This document shows, piece after piece, positions 42,445-53,900 of a stretch of DNA of 64,000 nucleotides. Position numbers and translations under genes: made by a program. The notes under the pieces were generated by a model, which worked only from the letters and a program-made list of their open reading frames with translations, did no database searches and was not told the origin of the DNA. Numbering within the stretch: position 1 is the first letter of the stretch; every line of letters starts with the position of its first letter. Origin of the DNA: Bacillus pinisoli (GTDB taxonomy: Bacteria > Bacillota > Bacilli > Bacillales > SA4); assembly GCF_023036475.1 (NCBI RefSeq), contig NZ_JAJQKI010000001.1, positions 124,001 through 188,000 of the forward strand, written 5' to 3'.

Positions 42445-45400
42445 TTATAAAAGCTCGAGCTTCACTCTTGTCCCTTTTCCAGACGGCTCTGCAGGTTCCA
42501 CCACTAGTTTCTTTGGCAAACGTAACCTTAACTCGTGTACGTGGCTTATGACCCCAACAGAAAGATTATTTGTATGCAGCTTTTCTAATGCTGTTATGAC
42601 CGTATCAAGTAAATCACCATCTAATGTACCAAATCCTTCATCTAAGAAGAAGAATTGGAGAGGGTATTCACCGCGCAATTGTATTTGAGCGGATAGAGCG
42701 AGTGCAAGCGCTAAAGAGGTTAGGAACGTTTCTCCTCCAGAAAGTGTATTCACTGGTCTTCTAACCCCACCATTCGCATCATCCCTCATGATGAATCCTC
42801 CCGCTGAATCTACTTCAATGGCATAACGCTGTCTTGTCAGTAATCCTAATCGTTCAGATGCATCTCTTGCCACACGAACAAGCTGTTCTTCTGCTAGAAA
42901 TTCTACAAAGCTGTTTCCTTTTAACACCTGTTGAAGCTTTCCTAATTGCTCGACCTCTTGACTCAATTCTATCCGAACTTTTTCAAGTTCCATATATCTC
43001 TCATGCTTTTCTTTTAGCAGAAGAAGCGTTTGGTTTACCGAGCCCTTTTGTTCCACTAATTCTTGAAGTAGCTCCTTCATTTCTAGAAATAAAGCTTTTG
43101 ATTGTTCCCACATTTCTTCTGTAATAAGCTCATCACCTAGTTGTTCTTTTAGCTTATTTAGATCATGATTAGTTTGCTTTTCTTCGTCCAGGTATACTTG
43201 TAGTGTTTCCTTTAACTTCTTACTTTCATCAGGTAGTAAGATTGATTTTTGAAGATCACTTAGACCTGTAAACATAGAGTCCTTGCTTTTTTGTTGCCAT
43301 TTTTCCTTGGCTACTTCAAGTAAGGCTTTAAGATCTTGTAGTAATTGGTGATTTGATGTCAGCTCACCTTCTACCCTTTGGATGGTACGTCCCGTTTCCT
43401 CGTAAGTCGTAAACGCTTCTTTTTCCTTGTTATAAAGTTGTTTTAGCTTTATTTCAATATGGTGTAAAAGAGATTCGACATCTTCATCATTCGTAATTTC
43501 TTTAATTTGTTTTTCTAATTCATTTATTCTTTCTGTACGGTACTGTAATTGTCCTGTTCCTTCAATTTGCTTCTTTTCTAACCCAAAGAGTTGATCCTTT
43601 GCATCCGTTACAAGTTTTTCTTTTTCCTCAAGGAACGGGATACTCTTTTCAATTCGTTCCGATATTTCTTGAGCTTGACGATCCTTTTCAGTCATTTGGC
43701 TTACATGACCTTCGAAGCCATCAAGGTTAAAAGTAGGAAACTCTGTTTGCCATTTTTCTCGTACTGCTTGTTCATCATCCTGCCATTTTTTTACCTTCGT
43801 CTCTAGTTGATCTAATTCTTCTGTTTGGAGCTTAATAATTTGCATTTGTTCAGAAATCGTTTGTTGTAGCTGTTTTTTATGTGTTAACTCTTTATGAACA
43901 AGCTCCTTTTGGTGAATATAGTCCTGATTAATCGCTTTTACTTCTGTTAACAGTGTTACAATGTCCTCTGCCTGAATCATTGCCTCATCTTTTGCGCTAA
44001 CAAGTGGGACCGAAATAGGAGTAGAGCTTATCCCTTCATTTATTAACACTTCAGCTAACTGCTCAAGCGAGAGCTTTAAAGAGATAATCTGTGGATTTGT
44101 CTGTTGAAGACTTGCCAATGATTCTTTCCATTTACTTATTTGACCATCTATATTGCTGTCTTCTTCTGTTGAGGTCACATGCTCTCTCGAATGTTCAATA
44201 GAACCACAAACAGGACATGGCTCCCCATCTTTTAATCGTTGTGCAAGAAGTTCTGCTAGTTTTGCCTCACGAATTTGTTCATGTTCCACTCTCAATCTTT
44301 CAACGGCATTCTCTATATATAATTTCGTGTATTCAAGCTTTCTTTCCTGTCCACAAACCTGCTCATACATCCTTTCCACCTGCTTAAAGGAGTCTAGCAG
44401 TCTAGTATGCTGTGCCTTAACTTGTTTTTGATGAGCCTGAATTTGTGCTTGAGTGTGTGTAAATTGACTCGTTCTTTCTTTAAACAGTTTTTTAGTCTCT
44501 TCTACTTGTTCAACTATGAATGCTAGATTGCGATATTGATCTCTTGCACGTTGAAACTGTTCACGCATGGAAGACGAGATGGTTACATCTGCTAGCTGTT
44601 GCTTTAACTCTTTTTGTCTTGCCTGTCCTCTCTCAAGTAATGATTTATTCTCAGTTAAGAGCTTTTGATTATGATGTAACTCTTCTGTGATGAGTGCGAG
44701 CTGTTTCTGTAAATCTTTACGTTCTTTATCCAGCTGAACTTTTGAGGAGATTAATTCCTTAGCACCTGTCAGTTTTTCTTTTTGGCTTAGAAGAGCAGGT
44801 TCTTCTTGTAATCTCGTTTGTTGCGCAGCTCGGTATGCCTCTTCTGCAAATTGATAGTTACTTTTACTATCTTGTAACGTTTTTTCGAGGTTACTAATTT
44901 TCTCTTCTGTTACCTGATACCTTTGCTCTGTTTGAGTTAATTCCTCAGCATAAGGTAGTAATTGTGTAGCTATGTCAGATAGAGATATTTGTTTAGCCAA
45001 CTCGTTCATGCTTTCTTCTCTTAGTTGTAAGTCCTTTAACTTTCTTGTAAGTTTTACTTTTTCTTGCTCTAATTGCCATAACTTTGTTTGTTTCTCGAAA
45101 AGACCCTCTACTTCGTGTAACTCTTTCTTTCTTTTCTCCAGCAATATTTCTAGTTCGTTCGCTTCTTTAGTAACCGTTTCAATTGCTTCCCTAGAAGCAT
45201 CTCCAAGACCTGCTTGTTCTGCAACGATTTCATTCACTTTCTGATTTGCTTCTTGTAATCTTGCTTTTACTTTCTTATTGAGGTCATCTCCATATTGTTC
45301 AAGGTGAAATAGCCTCTGAAGCATTTGACGGCGGTCCACTCCCTTTAAGGAAAGGAATTCTGCAAATTTCCCTTGTGGGAGGACTACTGCTCTTGTGAAG

Positions 45401-45828
45401 TCTTCTATTGTTAATCCTAACAGTTCTTGAATTTTTTGATTAACCTCACCCGTCTTATCAGCCAGGACAAAGCTTTCCTCACCCTTTTCAATCAGACGAC
45501 AAGAGCCTGCTCGTAGACGGATTTCATCAGCCCTCTTAAAACTTCTTTCAACGGTATAACTCTTTGTTCCTGAAGAATGAAGGAGTTCAAAGGTGAATGA
45601 TACCGACAATTCATTTTCGGCGTGGTTCATGATTCCTTGTGTCTGGTTGGAAGCCCGTTCCACTTTACCGTATAAAGCCAGTGTCATCGCATCAAGAATG
45701 GAAGATTTTCCACTTCCGGTCGGTCCGAAAATCCCGAACACTCCGCCCTCACACAGAGCTCGAAAATCGACCTCTTGCTTTTCACGAAAGCTATGAAGAC
45801 CCGCAATGGATAAATGAATAGGTTTCAT
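42445..45828 (-). CDS. sbcC: SbcC, Rad50-like ATPase of the SbcCD nuclease
   Basis: A 1127-aa SMC/Rad50-type protein. N-terminal half-ATPase with Walker A FGPTGSGKSSIL (about 34-45). Two very long coiled coils flank a zinc hook CPVCGS at about residue 540. The C-terminal half-ATPase has signature NTLSGGETFLTSLALALALS and Walker B FFFLDEGFGTLDGD. With SbcD it cuts hairpins and protein-blocked DNA ends. The ATG lies 2 bp after the sbcD stop, with GGGGAGGAA as its site inside sbcD, so the pair is coupled. Confidence 0.95.
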   Translation of the reverse strand: MKPIHLSIAGLHSFREKQEVDFRALCEGGVFGIFGPTGSGKSSILDAMTLALYGKVERASNQTQGIMNHAENELSVSFTFELLHSSGTKSYTVERSFKRADEIRLRAGSCRLIEKGEESFVLADKTGEVNQKIQELLGLTIEDFTRAVVLPQGKFAEFLSLKGVDRRQMLQRLFHLEQYGDDLNKKVKARLQEANQKVNEIVAEQAGLGDASREAIETVTKEANELEILLEKRKKELHEVEGLFEKQTKLWQLEQEKVKLTRKLKDLQLREESMNELAKQISLSDIATQLLPYAEELTQTEQRYQVTEEKISNLEKTLQDSKSNYQFAEEAYRAAQQTRLQEEPALLSQKEKLTGAKELISSKVQLDKERKDLQKQLALITEELHHNQKLLTENKSLLERGQARQKELKQQLADVTISSSMREQFQRARDQYRNLAFIVEQVEETKKLFKERTSQFTHTQAQIQAHQKQVKAQHTRLLDSFKQVERMYEQVCGQERKLEYTKLYIENAVERLRVEHEQIREAKLAELLAQRLKDGEPCPVCGSIEHSREHVTSTEEDSNIDGQISKWKESLASLQQTNPQIISLKLSLEQLAEVLINEGISSTPISVPLVSAKDEAMIQAEDIVTLLTEVKAINQDYIHQKELVHKELTHKKQLQQTISEQMQIIKLQTEELDQLETKVKKWQDDEQAVREKWQTEFPTFNLDGFEGHVSQMTEKDRQAQEISERIEKSIPFLEEKEKLVTDAKDQLFGLEKKQIEGTGQLQYRTERINELEKQIKEITNDEDVESLLHHIEIKLKQLYNKEKEAFTTYEETGRTIQRVEGELTSNHQLLQDLKALLEVAKEKWQQKSKDSMFTGLSDLQKSILLPDESKKLKETLQVYLDEEKQTNHDLNKLKEQLGDELITEEMWEQSKALFLEMKELLQELVEQKGSVNQTLLLLKEKHERYMELEKVRIELSQEVEQLGKLQQVLKGNSFVEFLAEEQLVRVARDASERLGLLTRQRYAIEVDSAGGFIMRDDANGGVRRPVNTLSGGETFLTSLALALALSAQIQLRGEYPLQFFFLDEGFGTLDGDLLDTVITALEKLHTNNLSVGVISHVHELRLRLPKKLVVEPAEPSGKGTRVKLELL

Positions 45829-45830
45829 TT

Positions 45831-47012
45831 TTATTCCTCCCCTTCTTCAGTAGATTGACCTTCGTTTAATAACTCTAAAAACACTTGTAAAAGTTCTGGT
45901 TCAAGCTTGGCTCCACCTGTTTGTCTTTCATAAAACCGTTTGAACAACTCGTCAATCGGTAGATTGGTAGATGCCGCTACTTCTGTTTGTTGAAGCTCTT
46001 CTTCAAAAATAGGTCGAATATGAATGATCCCTGCATGAGCTTTACGAATTCGTTGAATTTCTTCAATAGACAATGCATTTGTAACATGAATTTCTAAGTC
46101 AATCCATGCTTGCTGGTCTTTTTGACTTTCAAGCCAATGGTGAACCTGAGCGACCCCTTCCGTTGCTTTCCATTTGACTAACGGTCTTCCAGAAGATAGA
46201 TATACTTCAGTGACCTCAGCTTCCTTACCAGGAACTACATCAATAATAGAAACTGACTTTGTATAGCCAGCTTCTGAAAAGCTGTAGGCGAGCGGTGAGC
46301 CTGAATACCTAGCAATCGTTTCGGCGCGCTTAATCATCTGTGGACGGTGCAAATGGCCTAAAGCCACATATTGAGCTTGCTTCGGTAGACTTGTTCCTGC
46401 AACTGTGTAAGCACCCCCTACTTCAATAGGCCTCTCAGAATCTGAGCTACTACCTCCTTGTACATACAGATGACTCATGGCAATATTGACAGTATTAGGC
46501 GAGAACTGTTCACTCATGAAATCAAACATTCCTTTAATCCGTTCATCATATTTATTTCTAAGAGCGAGCTCATCGTTCACTTCAGACAATACTTCTGCTA
46601 GCCTTGATTCTGACGGATAAGGTAAAGCCGCTAGTTTCAATGTTTCGCTGGTCGTCGGAACATATATATCCTGAACTTGAATCGTTGGATAGCCAATAAT
46701 GGAAATCCCCTGCTTCATTGCAAGTGGAGCTGCAGCCAATAAGCGATCTGGGCTGTCATGGTTTCCAGCAATGATGGAGATAGGACGCTTCCCATTATTG
46801 GATAAACGTGAAATACCTTCATAAAAAAGCTGTTCTGCTAAGGCCGGTGGATTGACTGTATCAAACACATCCCCCGCCATTAAGATCACATCCACTTTCT
46901 CCCGTTCTACGATTTCTACAAGCTCGTCCATAAATTGTGCCTGCTCTTCCAATCGACTACGACCTTCTAACGTTTTTCCCAAATGCCAATCTGCCGTATG
47001 CAAAATTCGCAA
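45831..47012 (-). CDS. sbcD: SbcD, Mre11-like nuclease
   Basis: A 393-aa metallophosphoesterase nuclease. The metal-binding motifs are in order: LHTADWHLGKTLEG, LMAGDVFDTVNP, IAGNHDSPDRL, and ALGHLHRPQ. A capping domain follows and contacts SbcC. The start is placed at TTG 47012 (MRILHTADWHLGK), as in B. subtilis SbcD, with GGGAG 9 nt upstream. The frame is open further to an ATG, but that would add residues before the first beta strand. Confidence 0.94.
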   Translation of the reverse strand: MRILHTADWHLGKTLEGRSRLEEQAQFMDELVEIVEREKVDVILMAGDVFDTVNPPALAEQLFYEGISRLSNNGKRPISIIAGNHDSPDRLLAAAPLAMKQGISIIGYPTIQVQDIYVPTTSETLKLAALPYPSESRLAEVLSEVNDELALRNKYDERIKGMFDFMSEQFSPNTVNIAMSHLYVQGGSSSDSERPIEVGGAYTVAGTSLPKQAQYVALGHLHRPQMIKRAETIARYSGSPLAYSFSEAGYTKSVSIIDVVPGKEAEVTEVYLSSGRPLVKWKATEGVAQVHHWLESQKDQQAWIDLEIHVTNALSIEEIQRIRKAHAGIIHIRPIFEEELQQTEVAASTNLPIDELFKRFYERQTGGAKLEPELLQVFLELLNEGQSTEEGEE

Positions 47013-47130
47013 GACCATCCACTCCCGGTTCATATAATACAACTATTCTACCATAGCTAAAATCTATCAATCTATCATAGAGGATTAACAGTTTCTGTCA
47101 CTTATTCTTTCTCTCACTCCATAAAAAAAG

Positions 47131-47156
47131 ACGAATCACTTTTCATCATGATTCGT
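47131..47156 (-). terminator. Terminator of addB-addA
   Basis: Stem ACGAATCA / TGATTCGT, then CTTTTTTT on the minus strand, immediately after addA. Confidence 0.82.
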
Positions 47157-47168
47157 GCTTTTTAAAGC

Positions 47169-50100
47169 TTATACTTTTACTAAATATTCCCCATCAAAGA
47201 AGTAAAGATATTTTTCTTGTAATGGGCGTTTCCAGATTTGTTCAATGGCCTTACTATATAGTTCAACCTGTGTTTCATAGCGTTCCTTTAACATACGCTC
47301 TAACTTAGTAGAGTCGTCTGGAAATTTACCAGTTGTCACATCTGTTTTGAAATCCAGCAGAACGGTTCCATGTTCGTCTTCAAACAGTAGATCAATAACC
47401 CCTTGTAGAAGAATCGTTTCCGTATCACCCTTCCAGTCCGGATATACTTCTGTTGATGGTAATCCGATGCTAAAAGGAACTTCTCGCATAACATTCTTCG
47501 CTTTTAAAATTCGTTGTCCAATTTCTGTAGTGAAAAAGGTGACAATTCCATCGATGTTTATATGTTTTGACTGTTCTTCGGTAAGAAGCTCGTTTACAAC
47601 CATATAAGCGACTAATTCTTGAACCGTTTCTTTGGTTACAGGCTGATCCAATCGTATATGTTGCATCACCATATGCATCGCTGTTCCTTTTTCTGCAGGC
47701 GTTAATGCTTTTTCCTGAAGAAAACGAGGTCTGTCTGTAATAGGTTTTTTCAACGAATTAACCAAGCTTGTTTCACTGTAAGCATCATGTACCTCTCTCA
47801 TTCTTTTAATTTCGGAAACGGATTGTTTAGAGCGGTGTACAGATGCATTTTTATAGTGATACTCCCAAAAAAGTCGCTCTTCAATAATGTTCTTCCATTC
47901 ACTCTCAACTGGTACTTTTTCTCCTTTTTTAAGAGCGGTTAGTAAGTTTTCATCAATACTAGATATTCCTTCTTCTACTAATTCAAGCTGAGATGGATCA
48001 ATGAAAGAAAGGTTCCATCTTGAAGGATGAGTGGATAAAGCATCAAGTTCAGTGGGCAATAACTGCCCTTGTCTTAGCAACTCTCCGTCTTGATGACGAA
48101 TAAGGGCTGGAGCGACCCAGTCCATGTAACATTTACCTTTAGAACGTTCGAAGCTAGGTAACAGCCATTCTTTATTAGTCAGCAGTCCACTCAATTGTTC
48201 AAGTTTCTTTTCTAGCTTTTTTATGGTTCCCACTAAATACAGCTTCTCTTTTGCTCTTGTAAGGGCTACATAAAGGACCCTCATTTCCTCTGCGAGCATT
48301 TCATTTCTCATTTTTTGTCTAATCGCAAGCTGAGGCAAGGTTGGATAGCTGATCCGAAGAGTAGGATCTATATATTTAGATCCGAACCCTAAGTCTTTAT
48401 GAAGTAGGAAGTTACTGTTTAGATCTCTAACATTAAATGGTTTTGATAAGCCTGCCACAAACACAACCGGGAATTCTAGTCCTTTACTTTTATGAATGGT
48501 CATGATGCGGACTACATCCTCTTGCTCCCCTAGAGCTCTCGCTGTTCCTAAATCATCTCCGCGATCTTGCATGCGCTCAATAAAGCGAAGAAAACGGAAA
48601 AGGCCTCTAAATGAAGTGGACTCATACTGTCTTGCACGGTCATATAGTGCTCTTAAGTTAGCCTGACGCTGCTTACCGCCTGCCATTCCTCCAACAAAAT
48701 CATAGTAGCCGGTTTTTTGGTAAATTCGCCAAATTAACTCCGATAAAGACCCAAGCCTAGCATACTTTCTCCATTTTTGTAGCATCAAATGGAATTCTGC
48801 TACTTTTTCATACGTTTGGCTGTAGATTAAAGATTCCACTCCATTGTGTAGGAACGCCTTTATTGCCTCAAAAAACGACCCTTTTTTATCCTGTAATCTT
48901 ATATAAGCTAATTCATCTGCCTGGAGGCCAACAATGGGTGATCGCAACACGGCTGCTAACGGAATATCTTGGTATGGATTATCAATAACCTTTAATAGTG
49001 ACAGCATAATGGAAACCTCAGTCGCTTCAAAATATCCTGAAGATAAATCTGCATAGACAGGTATTCCATGAAGTTTAAACTCATCCATAATTTGTGGAGC
49101 CCATGGCATTGATCGAAGCAAAATGACAATATCACGGTAGTGAATGGGTCGATTCGTTCCAAGTTTCCGGTCATATACCTGATATCCCTGGTGAATCATC
49201 TCTTTTATTTTGCTAGCCATTAACCTTGCTTCAAGTTGGACCGTTTCTAATTCGACTGGATCAAAACCTGTATCATCCTCTGATTCTGGTAATTCTGTTC
49301 CATCGTGATTAATGATAAGTAATTCAGCTTTTGTATCCTCATGCTCTGGATAACTTGCTCCAAGCTTTAGTTCTGCTTGCTCATCATAATCAATTTCACC
49401 CACTAGTTCGTCCATTATTTGTTTAAAAATATAATTTGTTCCATCTAAAACCTCTGCACGACTTCTGAAGTTTTGAGAAAGATCAATGCGTAATCCATAT
49501 TCATTACCATCTGGGGAAAACATTTTATACTTCTTTAAGAAAAGTCCGGGCTCTGCTAAACGAAATCGATAGATGGACTGTTTGACATCTCCCACCATGA
49601 ATAAGTTCCCAGCATCTGGCTTGTCTTTACAAACAGAACGAATAATAGATTCTTGAACATAGTTGGTATCTTGGTATTCATCCACAAGAATTTCATTAAA
49701 ATGACGCTTAAAATATAAGGCTGCTGCCGATGGAACATAGCCAACATCCTCTTTATACTCGCGTAATATATTTAAGCAATAATGCTCTAGATCCGCAAAA
49801 TCAACTAAGCTTTTTTCCAGTTTAATTTTTTCATATTTTTCTCCGAATTTAAGAACGAGCTCTGTCAATGTGTAAACGGAAGACTTCATTTTCATTAAGT
49901 CTTTCAAGTAAGATTCTGGCTTACGGTCAAAGTAATCTTCTTTTATTTGTTTAACGGCATTTTTCGCTTGTTCTCTTATATCCTTGACCTGTTCCTTTAG
50001 AAACTCGTCGTATTCATCGCCCTTGACCGTTTTTAATTGACTAAACTTTAAGGACTGTATACGGTCATAAAAGTCTGCCCAGCTAGTATGGAAAGCCATT

Positions 50101-50915
50101 TTGAGTTCATTTATTTGCTGAAGGTCTTCCTCTAAGTTAGCCGCTCTTGGTGCAGGACCAGCTGGCAGTCTTGTTAGTTCAAGTGCTTGATGAAGCATGG
50201 CTTCTGCACCGTTCAGTTGCATTTGAATCTCACGTTGAATAACTGATAAAAATGGTAAGTCATCGACATTTGTATGTTCGTCAACATTATAGGCATCAAC
50301 TAGTTTCTGCAACCAGTGTGCAGGATTGGGATGAGCACGAGATTCATCATATAGTTTTCGAACCATAATTTGTAGGTCACTGTCATTTCGATCGCCCGTA
50401 TAACGGTCTACTAGGTCAAAAAAGGCTTGATTACCTTCTTGACCATATTCTTCTTCAAATAACTCTTCCATTACTTCTTCTCTTAATAGTTCAGCTTCTG
50501 TATCTTCAGCAATTCTAAATGAAGGGTCAATATTAATTAAATAATAGTAACGACGAATGACCTCTAAGCAAAAGGAATGCAATGTTGAAATAGATGCTCG
50601 ATTTAATAAGCTAAGCTGTCTTCTTAAGTGAAGAGAAGCAGGGTTTTCAGAGATTGCTTTCTCTAGTGCTTCCCCTATTCTGTGCCTCATTTCGGCTGCT
50701 GCAGCATTGGTAAACGTTACAATGAGAAGCCTGTCTACATCCACAGGATGATCCTTGTCCATGACCTTACGGATTATCCGTTCAACAAGAACGGCTGTCT
50801 TCCCTGAACCTGCTGCCGCTGCTACTAATATGTCCATTCCACCTGCTGTTATTGCTTTCCACTGGTCATCTGTCCACTGTGCGCCCTCAGGCTTTGCTGG
50901 TATGGAGATTTTCAT
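47169..50915 (-). CDS. addA: AddA, helicase-nuclease subunit
   Basis: A 1248-aa UvrD-family helicase with C-terminal nuclease. Motifs: Q-motif region QWTDDQWKAI, Walker A ILVAAAAGSGKTAVLVERII (about 29-48), ILVDEYQDTN (motif II), VGDVKQSIYRFR (motif III), VRIMTIHKSKGLEFPVVF (motif V), VLYVALTRAKEKL (motif VI), and nuclease core GVIDLLFED ... VLLDFKTD near 1165-1185. With AddB it resects double-strand breaks up to Chi. Its ribosome binding site AGGAGGTGATCC, inside addB, is fully complementary to the 16S 3' tail, suggesting strong re-initiation. It overlaps addB by 29 bp. Confidence 0.96.
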   Translation of the reverse strand: MKISIPAKPEGAQWTDDQWKAITAGGMDILVAAAAGSGKTAVLVERIIRKVMDKDHPVDVDRLLIVTFTNAAAAEMRHRIGEALEKAISENPASLHLRRQLSLLNRASISTLHSFCLEVIRRYYYLINIDPSFRIAEDTEAELLREEVMEELFEEEYGQEGNQAFFDLVDRYTGDRNDSDLQIMVRKLYDESRAHPNPAHWLQKLVDAYNVDEHTNVDDLPFLSVIQREIQMQLNGAEAMLHQALELTRLPAGPAPRAANLEEDLQQINELKMAFHTSWADFYDRIQSLKFSQLKTVKGDEYDEFLKEQVKDIREQAKNAVKQIKEDYFDRKPESYLKDLMKMKSSVYTLTELVLKFGEKYEKIKLEKSLVDFADLEHYCLNILREYKEDVGYVPSAAALYFKRHFNEILVDEYQDTNYVQESIIRSVCKDKPDAGNLFMVGDVKQSIYRFRLAEPGLFLKKYKMFSPDGNEYGLRIDLSQNFRSRAEVLDGTNYIFKQIMDELVGEIDYDEQAELKLGASYPEHEDTKAELLIINHDGTELPESEDDTGFDPVELETVQLEARLMASKIKEMIHQGYQVYDRKLGTNRPIHYRDIVILLRSMPWAPQIMDEFKLHGIPVYADLSSGYFEATEVSIMLSLLKVIDNPYQDIPLAAVLRSPIVGLQADELAYIRLQDKKGSFFEAIKAFLHNGVESLIYSQTYEKVAEFHLMLQKWRKYARLGSLSELIWRIYQKTGYYDFVGGMAGGKQRQANLRALYDRARQYESTSFRGLFRFLRFIERMQDRGDDLGTARALGEQEDVVRIMTIHKSKGLEFPVVFVAGLSKPFNVRDLNSNFLLHKDLGFGSKYIDPTLRISYPTLPQLAIRQKMRNEMLAEEMRVLYVALTRAKEKLYLVGTIKKLEKKLEQLSGLLTNKEWLLPSFERSKGKCYMDWVAPALIRHQDGELLRQGQLLPTELDALSTHPSRWNLSFIDPSQLELVEEGISSIDENLLTALKKGEKVPVESEWKNIIEERLFWEYHYKNASVHRSKQSVSEIKRMREVHDAYSETSLVNSLKKPITDRPRFLQEKALTPAEKGTAMHMVMQHIRLDQPVTKETVQELVAYMVVNELLTEEQSKHINIDGIVTFFTTEIGQRILKAKNVMREVPFSIGLPSTEVYPDWKGDTETILLQGVIDLLFEDEHGTVLLDFKTDVTTGKFPDDSTKLERMLKERYETQVELYSKAIEQIWKRPLQEKYLYFFDGEYLVKV

Positions 50916-53900
50916 GCTGGATCACCTCCTGCTTCATTCGTTCTAGCATGGTAGAATCATCAGATCCCTGTAATGCCCGGTATTGATTTTCATCTAGTCC
51001 ATCATCAAATTGACAGATTGGTTTATATTGACAGTACGTACACGGTTTTCGGTCCTTAAGTTGATAAGGACTGATATCTACCTTCCCGCTAACGATATCT
51101 TCTCCAATCGTTTTAAACGTATTTCGGACATACTTTCTTAAATGTGTAAATTCTTCTTCACTCGCTATAGAGGAATTACTGTAAAATCCTCCCGTTTTCT
51201 TCAGTCCCGCCGACACAATATTGGAATGTCCACTCTCAAGCGTTGTGTCCATTAAACGGACAGACTCCTCGTCTCCTAACAGCAAGCCTTTCATCTTAAA
51301 ACTTTTCAGTAGTTCTTCTTCTATTTCTTCTAATGGTATTTCAGACTTCTTTTTAAGCATTGGATTATGAACATGGAAGTATAATACCCCTGCTGGCTTT
51401 GTCTCATGACCAATCCATGTTTTGGAGTTTGCTAGCACAATGTCTAGGTAAGTCAAAATTTGCAATGAAAGTCCGAAGTACACTTCAGATAAATTTAATG
51501 CCTTTTGACTAGATTTATAGTCAACAATTCGTAGATACGTTCCTTTAGAACCTGTCGCCATATCAACACGGTCAATTCGTCCTACTAGTTCTAATTTTGC
51601 TCCATTATTTAGATCAAATTGAATAGCTGGTAATTGTCCGTTTTTACCAAAACCTAACTCTAATCCTATCGGTGTAAAACCGCTAGCTTTTGCATGCTCG
51701 CTTAACACAATGGATGCTCTACTTACGACATTTGCAAGCTTCCGCTTCAGGTAGTGGTATCGATTAGAGCTCAATAGGATTTCCTTTTGAATTTGAGGTG
51801 CCAAGATGGAAACAATCTGATGAGCCAATTCGTCACATTGAGACTTTGTTAATTGACTCCATGTCAATTTTTGCTTTTGTAACTCATCTGCCATCATCTT
51901 CAGAGCAGCGTGAAAAAATTGTCCAATATCAGGAGCTTCTAGTCGATAAATTTGACGTTCCTGCAAACGTAATCCATAGGAAGCAAAATGTGAAAACGGA
52001 CAACTTTGGAATAATTCCATTCTTGACACGCTTCCGACGAGTGTTTGCCCGTATAATTCTTCACTAATGGGTGAAGGAAGAGTTTGTTCTTTATTTTGAT
52101 AGAATAAACTCGCTAACACTCTTGTCCGAAGGCTCTTCCACTCTTTCTTTTGCTCGTAAGCATTATATACATCCCACCAAAATGGCGAAATGGAATAATG
52201 CTTTTTCCATAATTGAAGCTGTGAAGCTAAGAAGGTAATTGTCTTATATGGCGTTGAAACATAGTCCATTTGCTTTTCATCAGCTAAGTCTGTTGGATCT
52301 TGTAATACTAACTCTTCCTTAATCTTTGGGAATAAGTCCTTTAATCGCTTGATAAAAATAGATGGTACGAGTGATTTACCTTCTTCATTTGCAAGAGGAT
52401 AAGAAAGCCATAATTGAGACGCTGGAGATGAAACTGCCATATATAAAAGAAACTGCTCATCTAATAGCTGTTGTTTTCCACCCGGAGCAAGCTTTATTCC
52501 TACGTGTTGAAGGACTTCTCGCTCCTCTTCATTTAGCACTCCATCCTCACTTGGAACAGCTGGAATTACTCCATCATTAATACCTAGAATAAAGGTAGCT
52601 TTTATTCCTGAAAAACGGGAATGCTCAAAGTCCCCAACTACTACTTGATCAATGGCAGGTGGGACGAGAGCAAAGCGGAGCGCGTCCATTCCAGCTTCCA
52701 TCATGGAATGAAAAATGGTCGTTGACACCTCTTCATTACCCATTAACTCAACAAATTGATCGAGTAGTTCAACGACGGCACTCCATACTTGTGCATGTTC
52801 TCTGGATTTTCCCATCTCTTGTTCTTGCTCTGCCTCATAACGCCATTTCTCAAGCTTGGCTGGTATGTCAAGTTCCTCTAAAAAGAAATACAAAGCTTCT
52901 GCATATTGTTTACCTGACTTTGCTCTTTTTAATCTAGTTTCTAGTGCTTGTATAGGAGAAGAAATCATATTTCGGAGCCTTTCTATTTTAGACTCCATTT
53001 CTTCTTCAGACGTTGTTTTAGCTAGACCCTGTTCATCTATGCCAACAAATCTTCGATACGTCCACTTAGATGTATCCTTCCACCTATGGCCTTGAATTCC
53101 GTATGCAAGCACATAGTTTTCCAATAGATCAAATTCTTCCCTTATCACTTCCTCGTCTTCCTCTAAAGGGTACATAAGGTCGGTTTTGACACAGCGGAAG
53201 ACAGATTCATATCTCCAGTTGCTTGCAATCACGTCTAATACTGATCGTATTAATTCAATTAATGGATGATGTAGCATAGAACGTTTTTGGTCAATAAACA
53301 GTGGTATGCCATACTCTTCAAAAACCGTTTCCAGTAAATCATGGTACACACTTGTATTTCTTAAAATGACAGCCATGTCACGGAATCGGTATTGTTCTTC
53401 ACGAACAAGTCGTAGCACTTCCTTCGCTATCGACTCTACTTCTGTTCTTCGGTTAACGGCAGCCGCTAGTTTAATCCCTTGAACTTCGGTTGAAGTAACA
53501 GTCGGCCTTGACTCAAAATGTTTCTCAAGATGCAATAGTGCTGGGAAGTGTTGCGATCTAAGATTGCTTGTTTGAACATGAACCTCTAAGTCTTTCCCAC
53601 ACGCTTTTGCCATTTCTTGAAAATGCAAAAAGGTTTTGCCCGTCATATGAAAAAGCTGTAATTCATGAGGTTGGTGAGTTAGTGGTCGGTCCAATGTTAA
53701 GGCAATTTGTACTTCTTTACACACCCTTAAGAGCTGTTCAAGTACTAGTAATTCCTGTGGTGTAAAACTATGGAAACCGTCAATATATAAAGTGGCATCC
53801 TTAAGATAACTTGAATGTGGGATTTTCTCAGTGAGTAGTCTTAAGTAGTCCTCTGAATCAACGTATTTTTGGAACAACAGTTGTTCAAATTCATCATAAA